A stretch of 7,388 nucleotides of DNA from an uncultured Anaerotruncus sp. GTDB taxonomy: Bacteria > Bacillota > Clostridia > Oscillospirales > CAG-272. Location: NCBI GenBank assembly GCA_905210995.1, contig CAJLZE010000082.1:1-7388 (forward strand), given 5' to 3'. The notes beneath the pieces are model-generated. The model had not been told where the DNA came from and made no database searches. It saw nothing but the letters and a program-made list of their open reading frames with translations. Numbering within the stretch: position 1 is the stretch's first letter; each line of letters opens with the position of its first letter. A program made the position numbers and the translations under genes. Positions 1 through 6,926 of this stretch are shown in pieces.

Positions 1-1084
1 TCGGAAGATCGGGGTTCTGGTGCGCGGGGTTTATTGCTCTGCCGACGAAGAAGTTTATGTCAGTCGCTTCCTCAAAAAGCAGGCGGCTTATCTGAGACGC
101 GCCGTCGCGTCCGAGACTCCACTTTTCATAGCTTTGGTTGCTGCCGAGATAGTCACGGGCATATGAGAGCACCTTGTTTACGGTGATAACGCCCTCGGTG
201 ACGAGATCTACGCCGTCGAGCTCGGCGGTCGGGGGAACGTCTGCCGCTTCGAAATTCAAGCTCGGGCGCAGCGGCTTTCCGAGGTATTTTGCCGCTATCG
301 TCGATGTCGTGCCGCCGCATACGATGTGCTTGCCTTCTTTGGAGAAGAAGAGAGACATCATGCGGTCGCAGTCGTCGCGGTTGGACGGGGGACCGAACAG
401 GATATTCATGGGGACGCGGCGTCGTATCCTTATTACGGCGGCAGTGGCGTCGTCGCCCGGCTTGCCGTCGTAAAGGCGGTTGCACTCGTCAACGAGTATC
501 GTTGACAGCGTTTTTGCCGTGTAGCCGACGTCGGCTATCGTTTCCATAAAGTCGATGATATCGGCGCGCTTCCATCCGAAGTTATATGCAAGTCCCATTC
601 CGGCGTGCGGGCAGCCGTCGCTCATCGCGACGAATATATCGCCCTCGCAGAGCTTCATCGACGATTTGAATATCTTCTTGCCGCCGATCTGCATTTCTGT
701 CTTGACGTAGTCGTAGTTTTTGCCGCCGCGCAGCAGTATTACCGGCGGGTTGTCGTATTGGATTATCTCGGCGTCGGTGCTGTTTTTGAGGTGTATTATC
801 GTGAAGGTCGAATAAGCGACGCCGCGCACCGAGCATATCGGCAGCGTTGCGGCGATGGTCTCGACACAGTCCTCGAGCGACAGCCCCTCAGCCATCATGG
901 TGGAGATTATCTTTGAGGTGAGAGTGGAGAGTATGCTCGCCTTGACGCCGCTGCCAAGCCCGTCGGCAAGTACGATGACCGATGAGCGGTCGCCTTCCTC
1001 CACGACGTCAACGTGGTCGCCGCAGAGCTGCTCGCCGAAGTGGTTTATGCTTTTGTATCCGATATCGGCACACAGATCATTCAT
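1..1084 (-). CDS. SpoIIE/PP2C-type Ser/Thr phosphatase linked to sensory hydrogenase (3' end beyond window)
   Basis: This cytosolic protein phosphatase probably relays the signal from the hydrogenase-like sensor encoded just upstream. 361 codons are present and the C-terminus lies beyond position 1. The PP2C metal-binding signatures are visible: LADGLGSG (residues 39-46, metal Asp41), MSDGCPHA (154-161, Asp156) and GDDAT (210-214, Asp211/Asp212). Residues ~225-361 form a further conserved-looking region (ILFGPPSNRDD, then CGGTTSTIAAKYLG) beyond the minimal PP2C fold, of unknown role. No membrane segment is seen, unlike sporulation SpoIIE. The ATG at 1082-1084 is chosen because AAGGAG lies at 1095-1100, 10 nt upstream, inside the hydS end; an ATG two bases further in hits a stop after 11 codons. 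The 8-nt overlap with hydS suggests translational coupling. The substrate is unknown; phosphatases of this class usually act on anti-sigma antagonist (STAS) proteins, none of which is present here. Confidence 0.9.
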   Translation of the reverse strand, partial: MNDLCADIGYKSINHFGEQLCGDHVDVVEEGDRSSVIVLADGLGSGVKASILSTLTSKIISTMMAEGLSLEDCVETIAATLPICSVRGVAYSTFTIIHLKNSTDAEIIQYDNPPVILLRGGKNYDYVKTEMQIGGKKIFKSSMKLCEGDIFVAMSDGCPHAGMGLAYNFGWKRADIIDFMETIADVGYTAKTLSTILVDECNRLYDGKPGDDATAAVIRIRRRVPMNILFGPPSNRDDCDRMMSLFFSKEGKHIVCGGTTSTIAAKYLGKPLRPSLNFEAADVPPTAELDGVDLVTEGVITVNKVLSYARDYLGSNQSYEKWSLGRDGASQISRLLFEEATDINFFVGRAINPAHQNPDLP

Positions 1085-2753
1085 CGGAAATGGACTCCTT
1101 AAGCTTGGTGAGTGCTATTTTGGTTTCGGCTGCTGTCTCGCCGAGCAGAGAAGCGATCTCCTGAACGATGCGCATCTGCTTGTCAACAACGCGGTCGGCT
1201 ATCTCGACCGTCTGGCGGCTGATGCTTTCCTTTTTTTCTCTTTCGCTTTCCTCGTCGGTCACGTCGCGCATTATGCAGATGAGCAGACGGTTCGTCGGGT
1301 CGTAGACCACGGTCTGTTCAACGTACTTCTGATACTCGGCAAGATATGTACGTTCGTTGCGCACGGCGCGCTTTGAGGTGAGAACGCGCATGAACACCTC
1401 GGGGTCGAGAATACGCACGACCTGATCGCCCAACACATCGGAGGCGGAGCGGATGTTCATTATGCGGCGTGCAGCTTCGTTTATCTGCTGCACCTCAAGG
1501 CTTTCGTTGAGCACGATAAGCCCGTTCGGCGTATTGCTGACGATGCTGTCGGAAAAGCTTTCGGCTTTTTCCTTGAGATAAGGCAGGCACATGGATATCT
1601 CTGCTTTGCCCTGAAGTATCGCTATCGCCTTGGCGCGGCAGGTGTCATAGCCGCATGAACCGCAGTTCAGCTCATCCTCGGGGCGCAGCTTGCCCATCTT
1701 TTTCATGACCTCGGCTATCTGTGCCTCGGAGGGCATGGGAGTCGAGTCGGGCAGCGGTGTAAAGACGTGACGCAGCTCGTTTGGATCGGGCTGTTCGACG
1801 ACGAACTGCTGCCTGCCGGCATAATTTGCGACAGCCATATAGCCCTTGACCGGAGTGCGGTGGTATTTTTCCATTACGGGACCGTCGATGCAGCTTCCCG
1901 CACAAGCGGACATTTCGATAAAGCAGCGGTGTATCTTTCCGCTTTCAATGTCGTGCAGTGCGGCAATGCAGTTTTCGGTGCCGTCAACGGCAAGGTAGGT
2001 GTAGCCTGTCATATACCGCTTCATGGTCTTGAGTATGCCGCCTGTGGTGGGGAAGAAGCGGGCGCGGCTGTGATCGTCCGAATCCATGCGCTGCTCCGGC
2101 TCGACGCCTGCACGCTTCAGCCAGTTGGTCAGCTCCTCAAAGGTAAGAACGGCATCTACGGCGCCGTCGCTCTTTTCGGCTTCGTCCTTTTTTGCGACGC
2201 AGGGACCGATAAAGACCGTTTTGCAGCCGGGGTGCTGTCTTTTGAGCTTCGCACAGTGTGCCACCATCGGAGATACGACATCGGCGAGGTAGGGCAGCAT
2301 ATGCGGGAAATACTTCTGGATGAGAAGGTTTACCGAGTGGCAACAGGAGGATATCACTATGTCGCGGGTCTTTTCGGCAAGCATACGCTCGTATTCCGCC
2401 TTGACCATCGTGGCGCCGACTGCAGTTTCCTCAACGCCCGCAAAGCCGAGCCGCCCGAGCGCCTCGCGCATTGCCTCGATGCCCGTGCCGTCGTAATTTG
2501 CGATGAACGAGGGCGCAAGGCTGACATATACCGGCGTGCCGGACTGAAGCATGACCTTGACCTTTTCAAGGTCGCTCACTATCTCCTTGGCATCCTGCGG
2601 ACATACGACGAAGCACTGCCCGCAGAGGATGCATTCCTCGGGGATTATATGCGCCTGGTTGCCCGAGAAGCGTATCGACTTGACAGGACAATGGCGTATA
2701 CATTTATAGCAGTTTTTGCAGTTGGATTTCTTGAGTGTAAGACATACAGACAT
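1077..2753 (-). CDS. hydS: Sensory-type [FeFe] hydrogenase with PAS domain (HydS-like, group C)
   Basis: 558 aa, cytosolic, likely an H2 or redox receptor rather than a bulk hydrogenase. Domains in order: 2x[4Fe-4S] ferredoxin (C12, C15, C18, C22 and C41, C44, C47, C51); H-cluster domain (~70-330) with L1 SSCC (C137, C138), L2 GPCVAKKDE (C185, K188) and L3 MSACAGSC (C284, C288); an extra Fe-S motif CxxCGxxxC...C (C364, C367, C372, C389); a PAS domain (~400-500); and a C-terminal helical, coiled-coil-like tail (~500-555). All H-cluster cysteines are kept, but the two Met flanking the cluster in catalytic enzymes (Met353 and Met497 in Clostridium pasteurianum CpI) read Gly183 and Ser282, and L1 lacks the usual Pro-x-Trp. 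Such changes fit the sensory lineage. No histidine-kinase domain is present; the adjacent phosphatase fits the phosphatase-linked subgroup. An AGGGGGG ribosome site lies at 2761-2767; the start overlaps the upstream stop by 1 nt (TGATG). Confidence 0.92.
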   Translation of the reverse strand: MSVCLTLKKSNCKNCYKCIRHCPVKSIRFSGNQAHIIPEECILCGQCFVVCPQDAKEIVSDLEKVKVMLQSGTPVYVSLAPSFIANYDGTGIEAMREALGRLGFAGVEETAVGATMVKAEYERMLAEKTRDIVISSCCHSVNLLIQKYFPHMLPYLADVVSPMVAHCAKLKRQHPGCKTVFIGPCVAKKDEAEKSDGAVDAVLTFEELTNWLKRAGVEPEQRMDSDDHSRARFFPTTGGILKTMKRYMTGYTYLAVDGTENCIAALHDIESGKIHRCFIEMSACAGSCIDGPVMEKYHRTPVKGYMAVANYAGRQQFVVEQPDPNELRHVFTPLPDSTPMPSEAQIAEVMKKMGKLRPEDELNCGSCGYDTCRAKAIAILQGKAEISMCLPYLKEKAESFSDSIVSNTPNGLIVLNESLEVQQINEAARRIMNIRSASDVLGDQVVRILDPEVFMRVLTSKRAVRNERTYLAEYQKYVEQTVVYDPTNRLLICIMRDVTDEESEREKKESISRQTVEIADRVVDKQMRIVQEIASLLGETAAETKIALTKLKESISDE

Positions 2754-3022
2754 CAGACCGCCCCCCTATCGGCGCGCACTGCGCTCATGATCTTGTCATT
2801 CCAGAATTCACGGAAGTTTTCGCGGGTTATACCGGTAACTATTTCGTCTCCTACCGTTACCGTAACGCCTACGCGGTTGCATTTGCCGGTGCAAAAGCTG
2901 CCGCTCAGCGCAATATCGTCCTCAAGGTGCTCTGCCGCGATGCTCTCCTGCATCATTTCGACGATCTTGGAGGCTCCCTTTATGTAGCAGGAGCTCCCGA
3001 CGCATATCTGAACGATCACCAT
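2753..3022 (-). CDS. Thioredoxin-like [2Fe-2S] ferredoxin, second copy
   Basis: 89-aa single-domain protein of the NuoE/HydC C-terminal (thioredoxin-like [2Fe-2S]) type, expected to carry one electron in the cytosol. The four ligands are C7 and C12 (CVGSSC) and C44 and C48 (FCTGKC), the usual C-x4-C ... C-x3-C spacing. It is clearly paralogous to the 80-aa protein encoded just upstream, sharing the GSSC.IKG and FC.GKC blocks, and has a longer charged C-terminus. The upstream stop is followed after 13 nt by this ATG, with the stop codon embedded in the purine-rich ribosome site (AAGGGGAAGAG, ending ~6 nt before the ATG). Its own stop overlaps the hydS start by one base. Position suggests it passes electrons to or from the HydS iron-sulfur domains, but no partner is proven. 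It is too short to be a full NuoE/HydC subunit. Confidence 0.88.
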   Translation of the reverse strand: MVIVQICVGSSCYIKGASKIVEMMQESIAAEHLEDDIALSGSFCTGKCNRVGVTVTVGDEIVTGITRENFREFWNDKIMSAVRADRGAV

Positions 3023-3035
3023 GGGACTCTTCCCC

Positions 3036-3278
3036 TTACGCGAGCTTGGGGAGAACGGTGTTTGTAAAGAAGTCGCCGACGGTCTCGGGGCTTACGGAGT
3101 AGAACTCGTCGTCAACGGTCACACAAACACCCTGCTGACATTTGCCCATGCAGAAGGTCCCGCCGAGCTCGATCTTATCGCCGACGCCCTTCTGCTTGAT
3201 GAGATACTGGAGCTGCTCGACGACCTGGCGCGAGCCTTTGATGTGACATGATGATCCGATACATACTGTGATTTTCAT
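3036..3278 (-). CDS. Thioredoxin-like [2Fe-2S] ferredoxin, first copy
   Basis: 80-aa thioredoxin-like [2Fe-2S] protein, a likely small cytosolic electron carrier or redox-sensing accessory of the HydS module. Ligands are C6 and C11 (CIGSSC) and C43 and C47 (FCMGKC), the C-x4-C ... C-x3-C pattern of the NuoE C-terminal domain. An additional cysteine, C52 (GVCVTV), is absent from the second copy, where the aligned residue is Thr. The start ATG at 3276-3278 is preceded by AGAAAGG (3288-3294), 9 nt upstream. It follows the APH-like kinase gene after 55 nt, with no terminator-like hairpin and no convincing promoter in the gap, so readthrough from adhE is likely. The specific partner is inferred only from gene order. 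Confidence 0.88.
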   Translation of the reverse strand: MKITVCIGSSCHIKGSRQVVEQLQYLIKQKGVGDKIELGGTFCMGKCQQGVCVTVDDEFYSVSPETVGDFFTNTVLPKLA

Positions 3279-3333
3279 TTTGGTATACCTTTCTTTCAGT
3301 TACGGCAGCAAGTGCCCGTGGGATTGATATATT

Positions 3334-4083
3334 TTATTCGTAGTCAACAACGTTGACCCATGAATTCAGAAATTCGCGTTCCTTCTCGTTGCCCTTTACC
3401 GACTGCGAGGCAGCCACAATGGGCATCCATTTCTGAACGTAGCCCTTTTCGGTGCCGCTCATCTCGCAGAAGAGCTCGAGATAACGGTCGGCACCGCTTA
3501 TGTCGCCCTTCAGCCAGAAGAGCAGATATGTGCGCGCGGCGTCTGCCGAGGCGTTGCCCTGAGTGGCGTGCGACCAGTCAAGGATATATGCCTTGTCATC
3601 GTCGGTGATTATGATGTTTGAGGGATCAAAATCACCGTGGCAGAGCTTTGTGTGACGGGGCATGGCGTCAAGGCGCGTGTGAAGATCGTATCTTGTCGTT
3701 GCGTCGAAATCGGTTGCGGCTATCTTGCGATCCATCTTGTCTCTGAGCTTGGGGAGCTGCGGGCAATTTTTTGCGTGCATTTCAAGTTGAAGGGCGACAA
3801 AGCGGCGCAGATATTCGTCCTTTTTGTCGGGCTCCTCCAGCATGAGGTCTGCAAGCGTCTTGCCCGCGATGTAGTCGGACACTATCGTCCATTTGCCGTC
3901 CGCTACCGTTACCTCGCGGACGCGGGGGATGTTGAGCCCGGTCTCTTCGACACGCGCCTGATTCAGCGCCTCGTTCAGCACGTCAGCCTTTGAGTAGTCG
4001 GCACCGAACACCTTGAGGCAAAGGTCGCCGTCACGGTAGACGGTCTTGTTGTTTCTGACCGCGATTATCTTATCAAGCTTCAT
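3334..4083 (-). CDS. APH-fold phosphotransferase (aminoglycoside/choline kinase-like), substrate unknown
   Basis: 249-aa soluble protein of the APH family, a eukaryotic-kinase-like fold. The sequence shows a probable ATP-anchoring lysine (CLKVF, Lys24), a hinge-like segment (IVSDYIAGKTL, 67-77), the catalytic loop HGDFDPSN (149-156, catalytic Asp151, metal-binding Asn156) and ILDW (167-170, metal-binding Asp169). The catalytic set looks complete, so an active ATP-dependent kinase is expected. The substrate cannot be read from the sequence; family members phosphorylate aminoglycosides, choline, sugars, amino acids or proteins. There is no reason to call this antibiotic resistance. The gene starts 12 nt after adhE, and its strong site AAAGGAG (4094-4100) overlaps the adhE stop codon, so the two are probably co-transcribed and coupled. 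Lying in one gene string with a PP2C phosphatase, it could be the opposing kinase, but that is speculation. Confidence 0.85.
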   Translation of the reverse strand: MKLDKIIAVRNNKTVYRDGDLCLKVFGADYSKADVLNEALNQARVEETGLNIPRVREVTVADGKWTIVSDYIAGKTLADLMLEEPDKKDEYLRRFVALQLEMHAKNCPQLPKLRDKMDRKIAATDFDATTRYDLHTRLDAMPRHTKLCHGDFDPSNIIITDDDKAYILDWSHATQGNASADAARTYLLFWLKGDISGADRYLELFCEMSGTEKGYVQKWMPIVAASQSVKGNEKEREFLNSWVNVVDYE

Positions 4084-4095
4084 GACGTTTCTCCT

Positions 4096-6816
4096 TTATA
4101 TGCTCGTTTTCTTGCCGCCGAGTCTGAACGCAGCCTTTGCCGCGTCTGCCTCTGCGGAGGTGAGGGGAAGGGGATCGCTCTCGGGCATTTTCATTTCGGT
4201 GAAATGCTTGCCGTAATATGCGTTGAGGTACATCTGTTTTATCTCGCTCATGAGCGGATAACGCGGGTTGGCACCGGTGCACTGGTCGTCAAATGCCTGC
4301 TCGGTCATCGCGTCGAGCCTGTCGAGGAAGTCCTTTTCGTCGATGCCGTAGTCCTTTATGGTCTTCTTTATGCCCACGCGCTCCTTGAGGGCGTTCACGG
4401 CTGCGATGAGGGCTTCAAGCTTTTCTTCATTCGTGTTTCCGCCGAGCCAGAGCGCGTCAGCCACCTCTGCATATCTTTCGAGGGTGTGCGGGTGGTCGTA
4501 CTGCGGGAATGTGCCCATCTTTGCGGGCGTGTCGCAGGCGTTGAAGCGAAGGACCTCCTCGAGCATCAGTGCGTTGGCAACGCCGTGGGGCAGGTGGTGG
4601 AAGGCGCCGAGCTTGTGAGCCATTGAGTGGCATACGCCGAGGAAGGCATTTGCAAACGCCATGCCCGCCATGGTCGCGGCGTTCGCCATCTTCTCGCGGG
4701 CTTCGATATCGGTCTGACCGTTATCGTAGGCGCGGGGGAGATATCTGAATATCACTTTGAGAGCCTGTATCGCAAGACCGTCGGTGTAGTCGGTCGCCAT
4801 TACGGAGGCATATGCCTCGAGCGCGTGCGACACTGCGTCAATGCCGGAGGCGGCGGTAAGACCGCGCGGCGCTGACATATGAAAGTCGGTGTCCACTATC
4901 GCCATATTGGGCATGAGCTCATAGTCGGCAAGCGGGTACTTCACGCCGGTGTCCTGATCGGTGATGACCGCAAAGGGTGTGACCTCCGAGCCTGTGCCGG
5001 CCGAGGTGGGGATAGCTATGAAGTATGCCTTCTCGCCCATCTTCGGGAAGGTGTAAACACGCTTGCGTATGTCCATGAAGCGCATTGCCATATCGGCAAA
5101 ATCGACCTCGGGATGCTCGTACATGACCCACATGATCTTTGCGGCGTCCATTGCCGAGCCGCCGCCGAGCGCGATTATCACGTCGGGGGCAAAGGCTGTC
5201 ATCTGAGCCGCGCCCTCCTTGGCGCAGGCAAGCGTCGGGTCGGGAGCGACGTTGAAGAACTCCGAGTGGGCGATGCCCATTGCTTCGAGCTTGTCCGTTA
5301 TCGGTTTTGTATAGCCGTTATGATAGAGGAAGGAGTCGGTAACGACAAAGGCTCTTTTTTTGCCCATGACCTTTCCGACCTCGTCGAGGGCGACAGGCAG
5401 GCAGCCTTTCTTGATGTAGACCTTTTCGGGTGCACGGAACCAGAGCATGTTTTCCCTTCTTTCTGCAACGGTTTTTATATTGAGGAGGTGCTTTACGCCG
5501 ACGTTTTCGGAGACGGAGTTGCCGCCCCACGAGCCGCAGCCGAGCGTGAGAGAGGGGGTGAGCATAAAGTTATAGATATCGCCGATGCCGCCCTGCGACG
5601 AGGGGGTGTTGACGAGTATGCGGCAGGTCTTCATGCGTCCGGCAAATTCGTCGAGCTTTGCCTTTTCCTTCACGGGGTCAAGGTAGATCGACGATGTATG
5701 ACCGTAGCCGCCGTCGGCAATGAGATGCTCTGCCTTTGAGAAGGCATCTTCAATGTCGGCTGCGCGGTACATGGCAAGCACGGGCGAGAGCTTTTCGTGC
5801 GCGAACTCCTCGGAAAGCTCGACCGATTCGACCTCGCCGATGAGTATTTTGGTGCCCTCGGGGACCTTTACGCCGGCAAGGGCTGCTATGGTCGCCGCCT
5901 TCTGACCGACTATTTTTGCGTTGAGCGCGCCGTTGATAATAATGGTCTTTCTCACGCGCTCTGTCTCAAACGGATCGAGAAAATAGCAGCCGCGCGCGGC
6001 AAATTCGGCTTTTACTGCGTCATATACCTTGTCAAGCACTATTACCGACTGCTCTGAGGCGCATATCATGCCGTTGTCAAATGTTTTTGAGTGGATTATC
6101 GAGCTTACCGCAAGCACTATATCGGCGCTGTCGTCAATGATCGCGGGTGTGTTGCCGGCTCCGACGCCCAGTGCGGGCTTGCCCGAGGAATATGCCGCTC
6201 TTACCATGCCGGGTCCGCCGGTGGCAAGGATTATATCCGCCTCTCTCATGAGCATATTCGTCATGTCGAGTGACGGCACGTCTATCCAGTTGATTATGTC
6301 GGCGGGCGCGCCTGCCTTCACCGCTGCGTCAAGCACGATCCTTGCGGCTTCGGCGGTGGACTTCTTCGCACGCGGGTGGGGGGAGATGATTATTGCATTG
6401 CGTGTCTTGAGCGCGACAAGGCACTTGAATATCGCGGTGGATGTGGGGTTGGTCGTGGGAATGACCGCGGCTATGAGTCCTATCGGCTCGGCGATCTTCT
6501 TTATGCCGTAAGCCTTGTCCTCTTCGATGACTCCGCAGGTCTTTGTGTTTTTGTAAGCGTTGTAGATGTACTCGGCGGCATAGTTGTTTTTTATGACCTT
6601 GTCCTCGACGACGCCCATGCCGGTCTCCTCGACCGCCATTTTCGCAAGGGGGATCCGAGCCATGTTGGCTGCTATTGCTGCCGCTTTGAATATAGCATCT
6701 ACCTCTTCCTGTGTATAGGTGGAAAATTTGCGTTCGGCGGCTCTCGCGCGTGCTATCGCCGCGCCGAGGGCTTCGGTGCCGTCAATGATCTGTCGCTCCA
6801 CGGTATCCATCGTCAT
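4096..6816 (-). CDS. adhE: Bifunctional acetaldehyde-CoA / alcohol dehydrogenase
   Basis: 906-aa fermentative enzyme converting acetyl-CoA to acetaldehyde and then ethanol, using two NADH; family members assemble into cytosolic spirosome filaments. The N-terminal ALDH domain (~1-440) has TTNPTS (121-126) and catalytic Cys252 (FDNGMICASEQS). The C-terminal iron-dependent ADH domain (~455-870) has the nucleotide-binding GGGSAMD (551-557) and Fe ligands Asp660 and His664 (GIDAVSHALE), His730 (VCHSMAHK) and His744 (HLPHG). These match the E. coli AdhE ligands with an offset of 7, so both activities should be intact. Length is normal for the family, and no frameshift is visible. The first ATG is preferred over a second two codons later because AGAAAGG at 6822-6828 lies 5 nt before it. 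It is the first gene of the minus-strand string, downstream of a consensus promoter with a Rex-like operator, which fits NADH/NAD+ control. Confidence 0.97.
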   Translation of the reverse strand: MTMDTVERQIIDGTEALGAAIARARAAERKFSTYTQEEVDAIFKAAAIAANMARIPLAKMAVEETGMGVVEDKVIKNNYAAEYIYNAYKNTKTCGVIEEDKAYGIKKIAEPIGLIAAVIPTTNPTSTAIFKCLVALKTRNAIIISPHPRAKKSTAEAARIVLDAAVKAGAPADIINWIDVPSLDMTNMLMREADIILATGGPGMVRAAYSSGKPALGVGAGNTPAIIDDSADIVLAVSSIIHSKTFDNGMICASEQSVIVLDKVYDAVKAEFAARGCYFLDPFETERVRKTIIINGALNAKIVGQKAATIAALAGVKVPEGTKILIGEVESVELSEEFAHEKLSPVLAMYRAADIEDAFSKAEHLIADGGYGHTSSIYLDPVKEKAKLDEFAGRMKTCRILVNTPSSQGGIGDIYNFMLTPSLTLGCGSWGGNSVSENVGVKHLLNIKTVAERRENMLWFRAPEKVYIKKGCLPVALDEVGKVMGKKRAFVVTDSFLYHNGYTKPITDKLEAMGIAHSEFFNVAPDPTLACAKEGAAQMTAFAPDVIIALGGGSAMDAAKIMWVMYEHPEVDFADMAMRFMDIRKRVYTFPKMGEKAYFIAIPTSAGTGSEVTPFAVITDQDTGVKYPLADYELMPNMAIVDTDFHMSAPRGLTAASGIDAVSHALEAYASVMATDYTDGLAIQALKVIFRYLPRAYDNGQTDIEAREKMANAATMAGMAFANAFLGVCHSMAHKLGAFHHLPHGVANALMLEEVLRFNACDTPAKMGTFPQYDHPHTLERYAEVADALWLGGNTNEEKLEALIAAVNALKERVGIKKTIKDYGIDEKDFLDRLDAMTEQAFDDQCTGANPRYPLMSEIKQMYLNAYYGKHFTEMKMPESDPLPLTSAEADAAKAAFRLGGKKTSI

Positions 6817-6821
6817 TTATA

Positions 6822-6828
6822 CCTTTCT
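6822..6828 (-). promoter_or_regulatory. Ribosome binding site of adhE
   Basis: AGAAAGG on the minus strand lies 5 nt before the ATG at 6814-6816 and decides for the first of two closely spaced ATGs. It is part of a 13-base leader word, AAAGAAAGGTATA (6818-6830), that recurs exactly before the first ferredoxin gene at 3284-3296. Confidence 0.7.
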
Positions 6829-6831
6829 TTA

Positions 6832-6849
6832 CTGCCGTAAAGGCGGCAG
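6832..6849 (-). promoter_or_regulatory. Hairpin next to the adhE ribosome binding site
   Basis: A perfect 6-bp stem CTGCCG/CGGCAG with a 6-nt loop (CCTTTA on the adhE strand) ends 3 nt before AGAAAGG. The loop sequence CCTTT is complementary to AAAGG of the ribosome site. A competing stem, CTTTA (6838-6842) with TAAAG (6827-6831), uses the same bases and cannot form at the same time. This arrangement could tune translation; no ligand class is recognised. Confidence 0.45.
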
Positions 6850-6851
6850 CG

Positions 6852-6898
6852 GCGTGAAAAACTGTATTCAGCCCCGCGTTCGGGCTGTTTTTTCACGC
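6852..6898 (-). promoter_or_regulatory. Long stem-loop in the adhE 5' leader
   Basis: An outer 10-bp stem pairs 6852-6861 (GCGTGAAAAA) with 6889-6898 (TTTTTCACGC). It encloses an inner 6-bp stem, CAGCCC (6869-6874) with GGGCTG (6882-6887), with a 7-nt loop and an asymmetric internal bulge (6862-6868 against 6888). In the adhE direction no U-run directly follows the hairpin, so it looks like a leader structure rather than a plain terminator. On the plus strand the inner stem is followed by T6 (6888-6893), which has the form of an intrinsic terminator. Confidence 0.6.
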
Positions 6899-6900
6899 GG

Positions 6901-6913
6901 ACTTCCTTGAAGT
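6901..6913 (-). promoter_or_regulatory. Small hairpin in the early adhE leader
   Basis: ACTTC (6901-6905) pairs with GAAGT (6909-6913) across a 3-nt loop, giving a short stem about 15 nt after the predicted transcription start. It could be a 5'-end stabiliser of the transcript or simple chance. Confidence 0.3.
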
Positions 6914-6926
6914 GAGTTTTCTCGTT

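Noticed and set aside
1077..2753. HydS as the main H2-producing hydrogenase
   Set aside because: The Met-to-Gly and Met-to-Ser changes at the H-cluster, the atypical L1, and the added PAS and coiled-coil domains point to sensing.
1767..2987. 406-codon open frame on the plus strand
   Set aside because: It lies antisense to hydS and the second ferredoxin, both of which have unmistakable cysteine motifs. Its translation shows no recognisable domain and it has no ribosome site.
3343..3357. Inverted repeat GTCAAC-N3-GTTGAC upstream of the ferredoxin genes, as an operator
   Set aside because: It lies within the last codons of the kinase gene, encodes Val-Asn-Val-Val-Asp, and is not accompanied by a convincing promoter.
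3334..4083. Antibiotic resistance (aminoglycoside phosphotransferase) reading of the APH-fold gene
   Set aside because: Only the generic family catalytic motifs are visible. The placement directly after adhE and before hydS points to housekeeping or regulation, and nothing mobile surrounds it.
4879..5739. 286-codon open frame on the plus strand
   Set aside because: It is fully antisense to adhE coding sequence with conserved catalytic motifs. The frame is a by-product of codon usage in a GC-rich gene.
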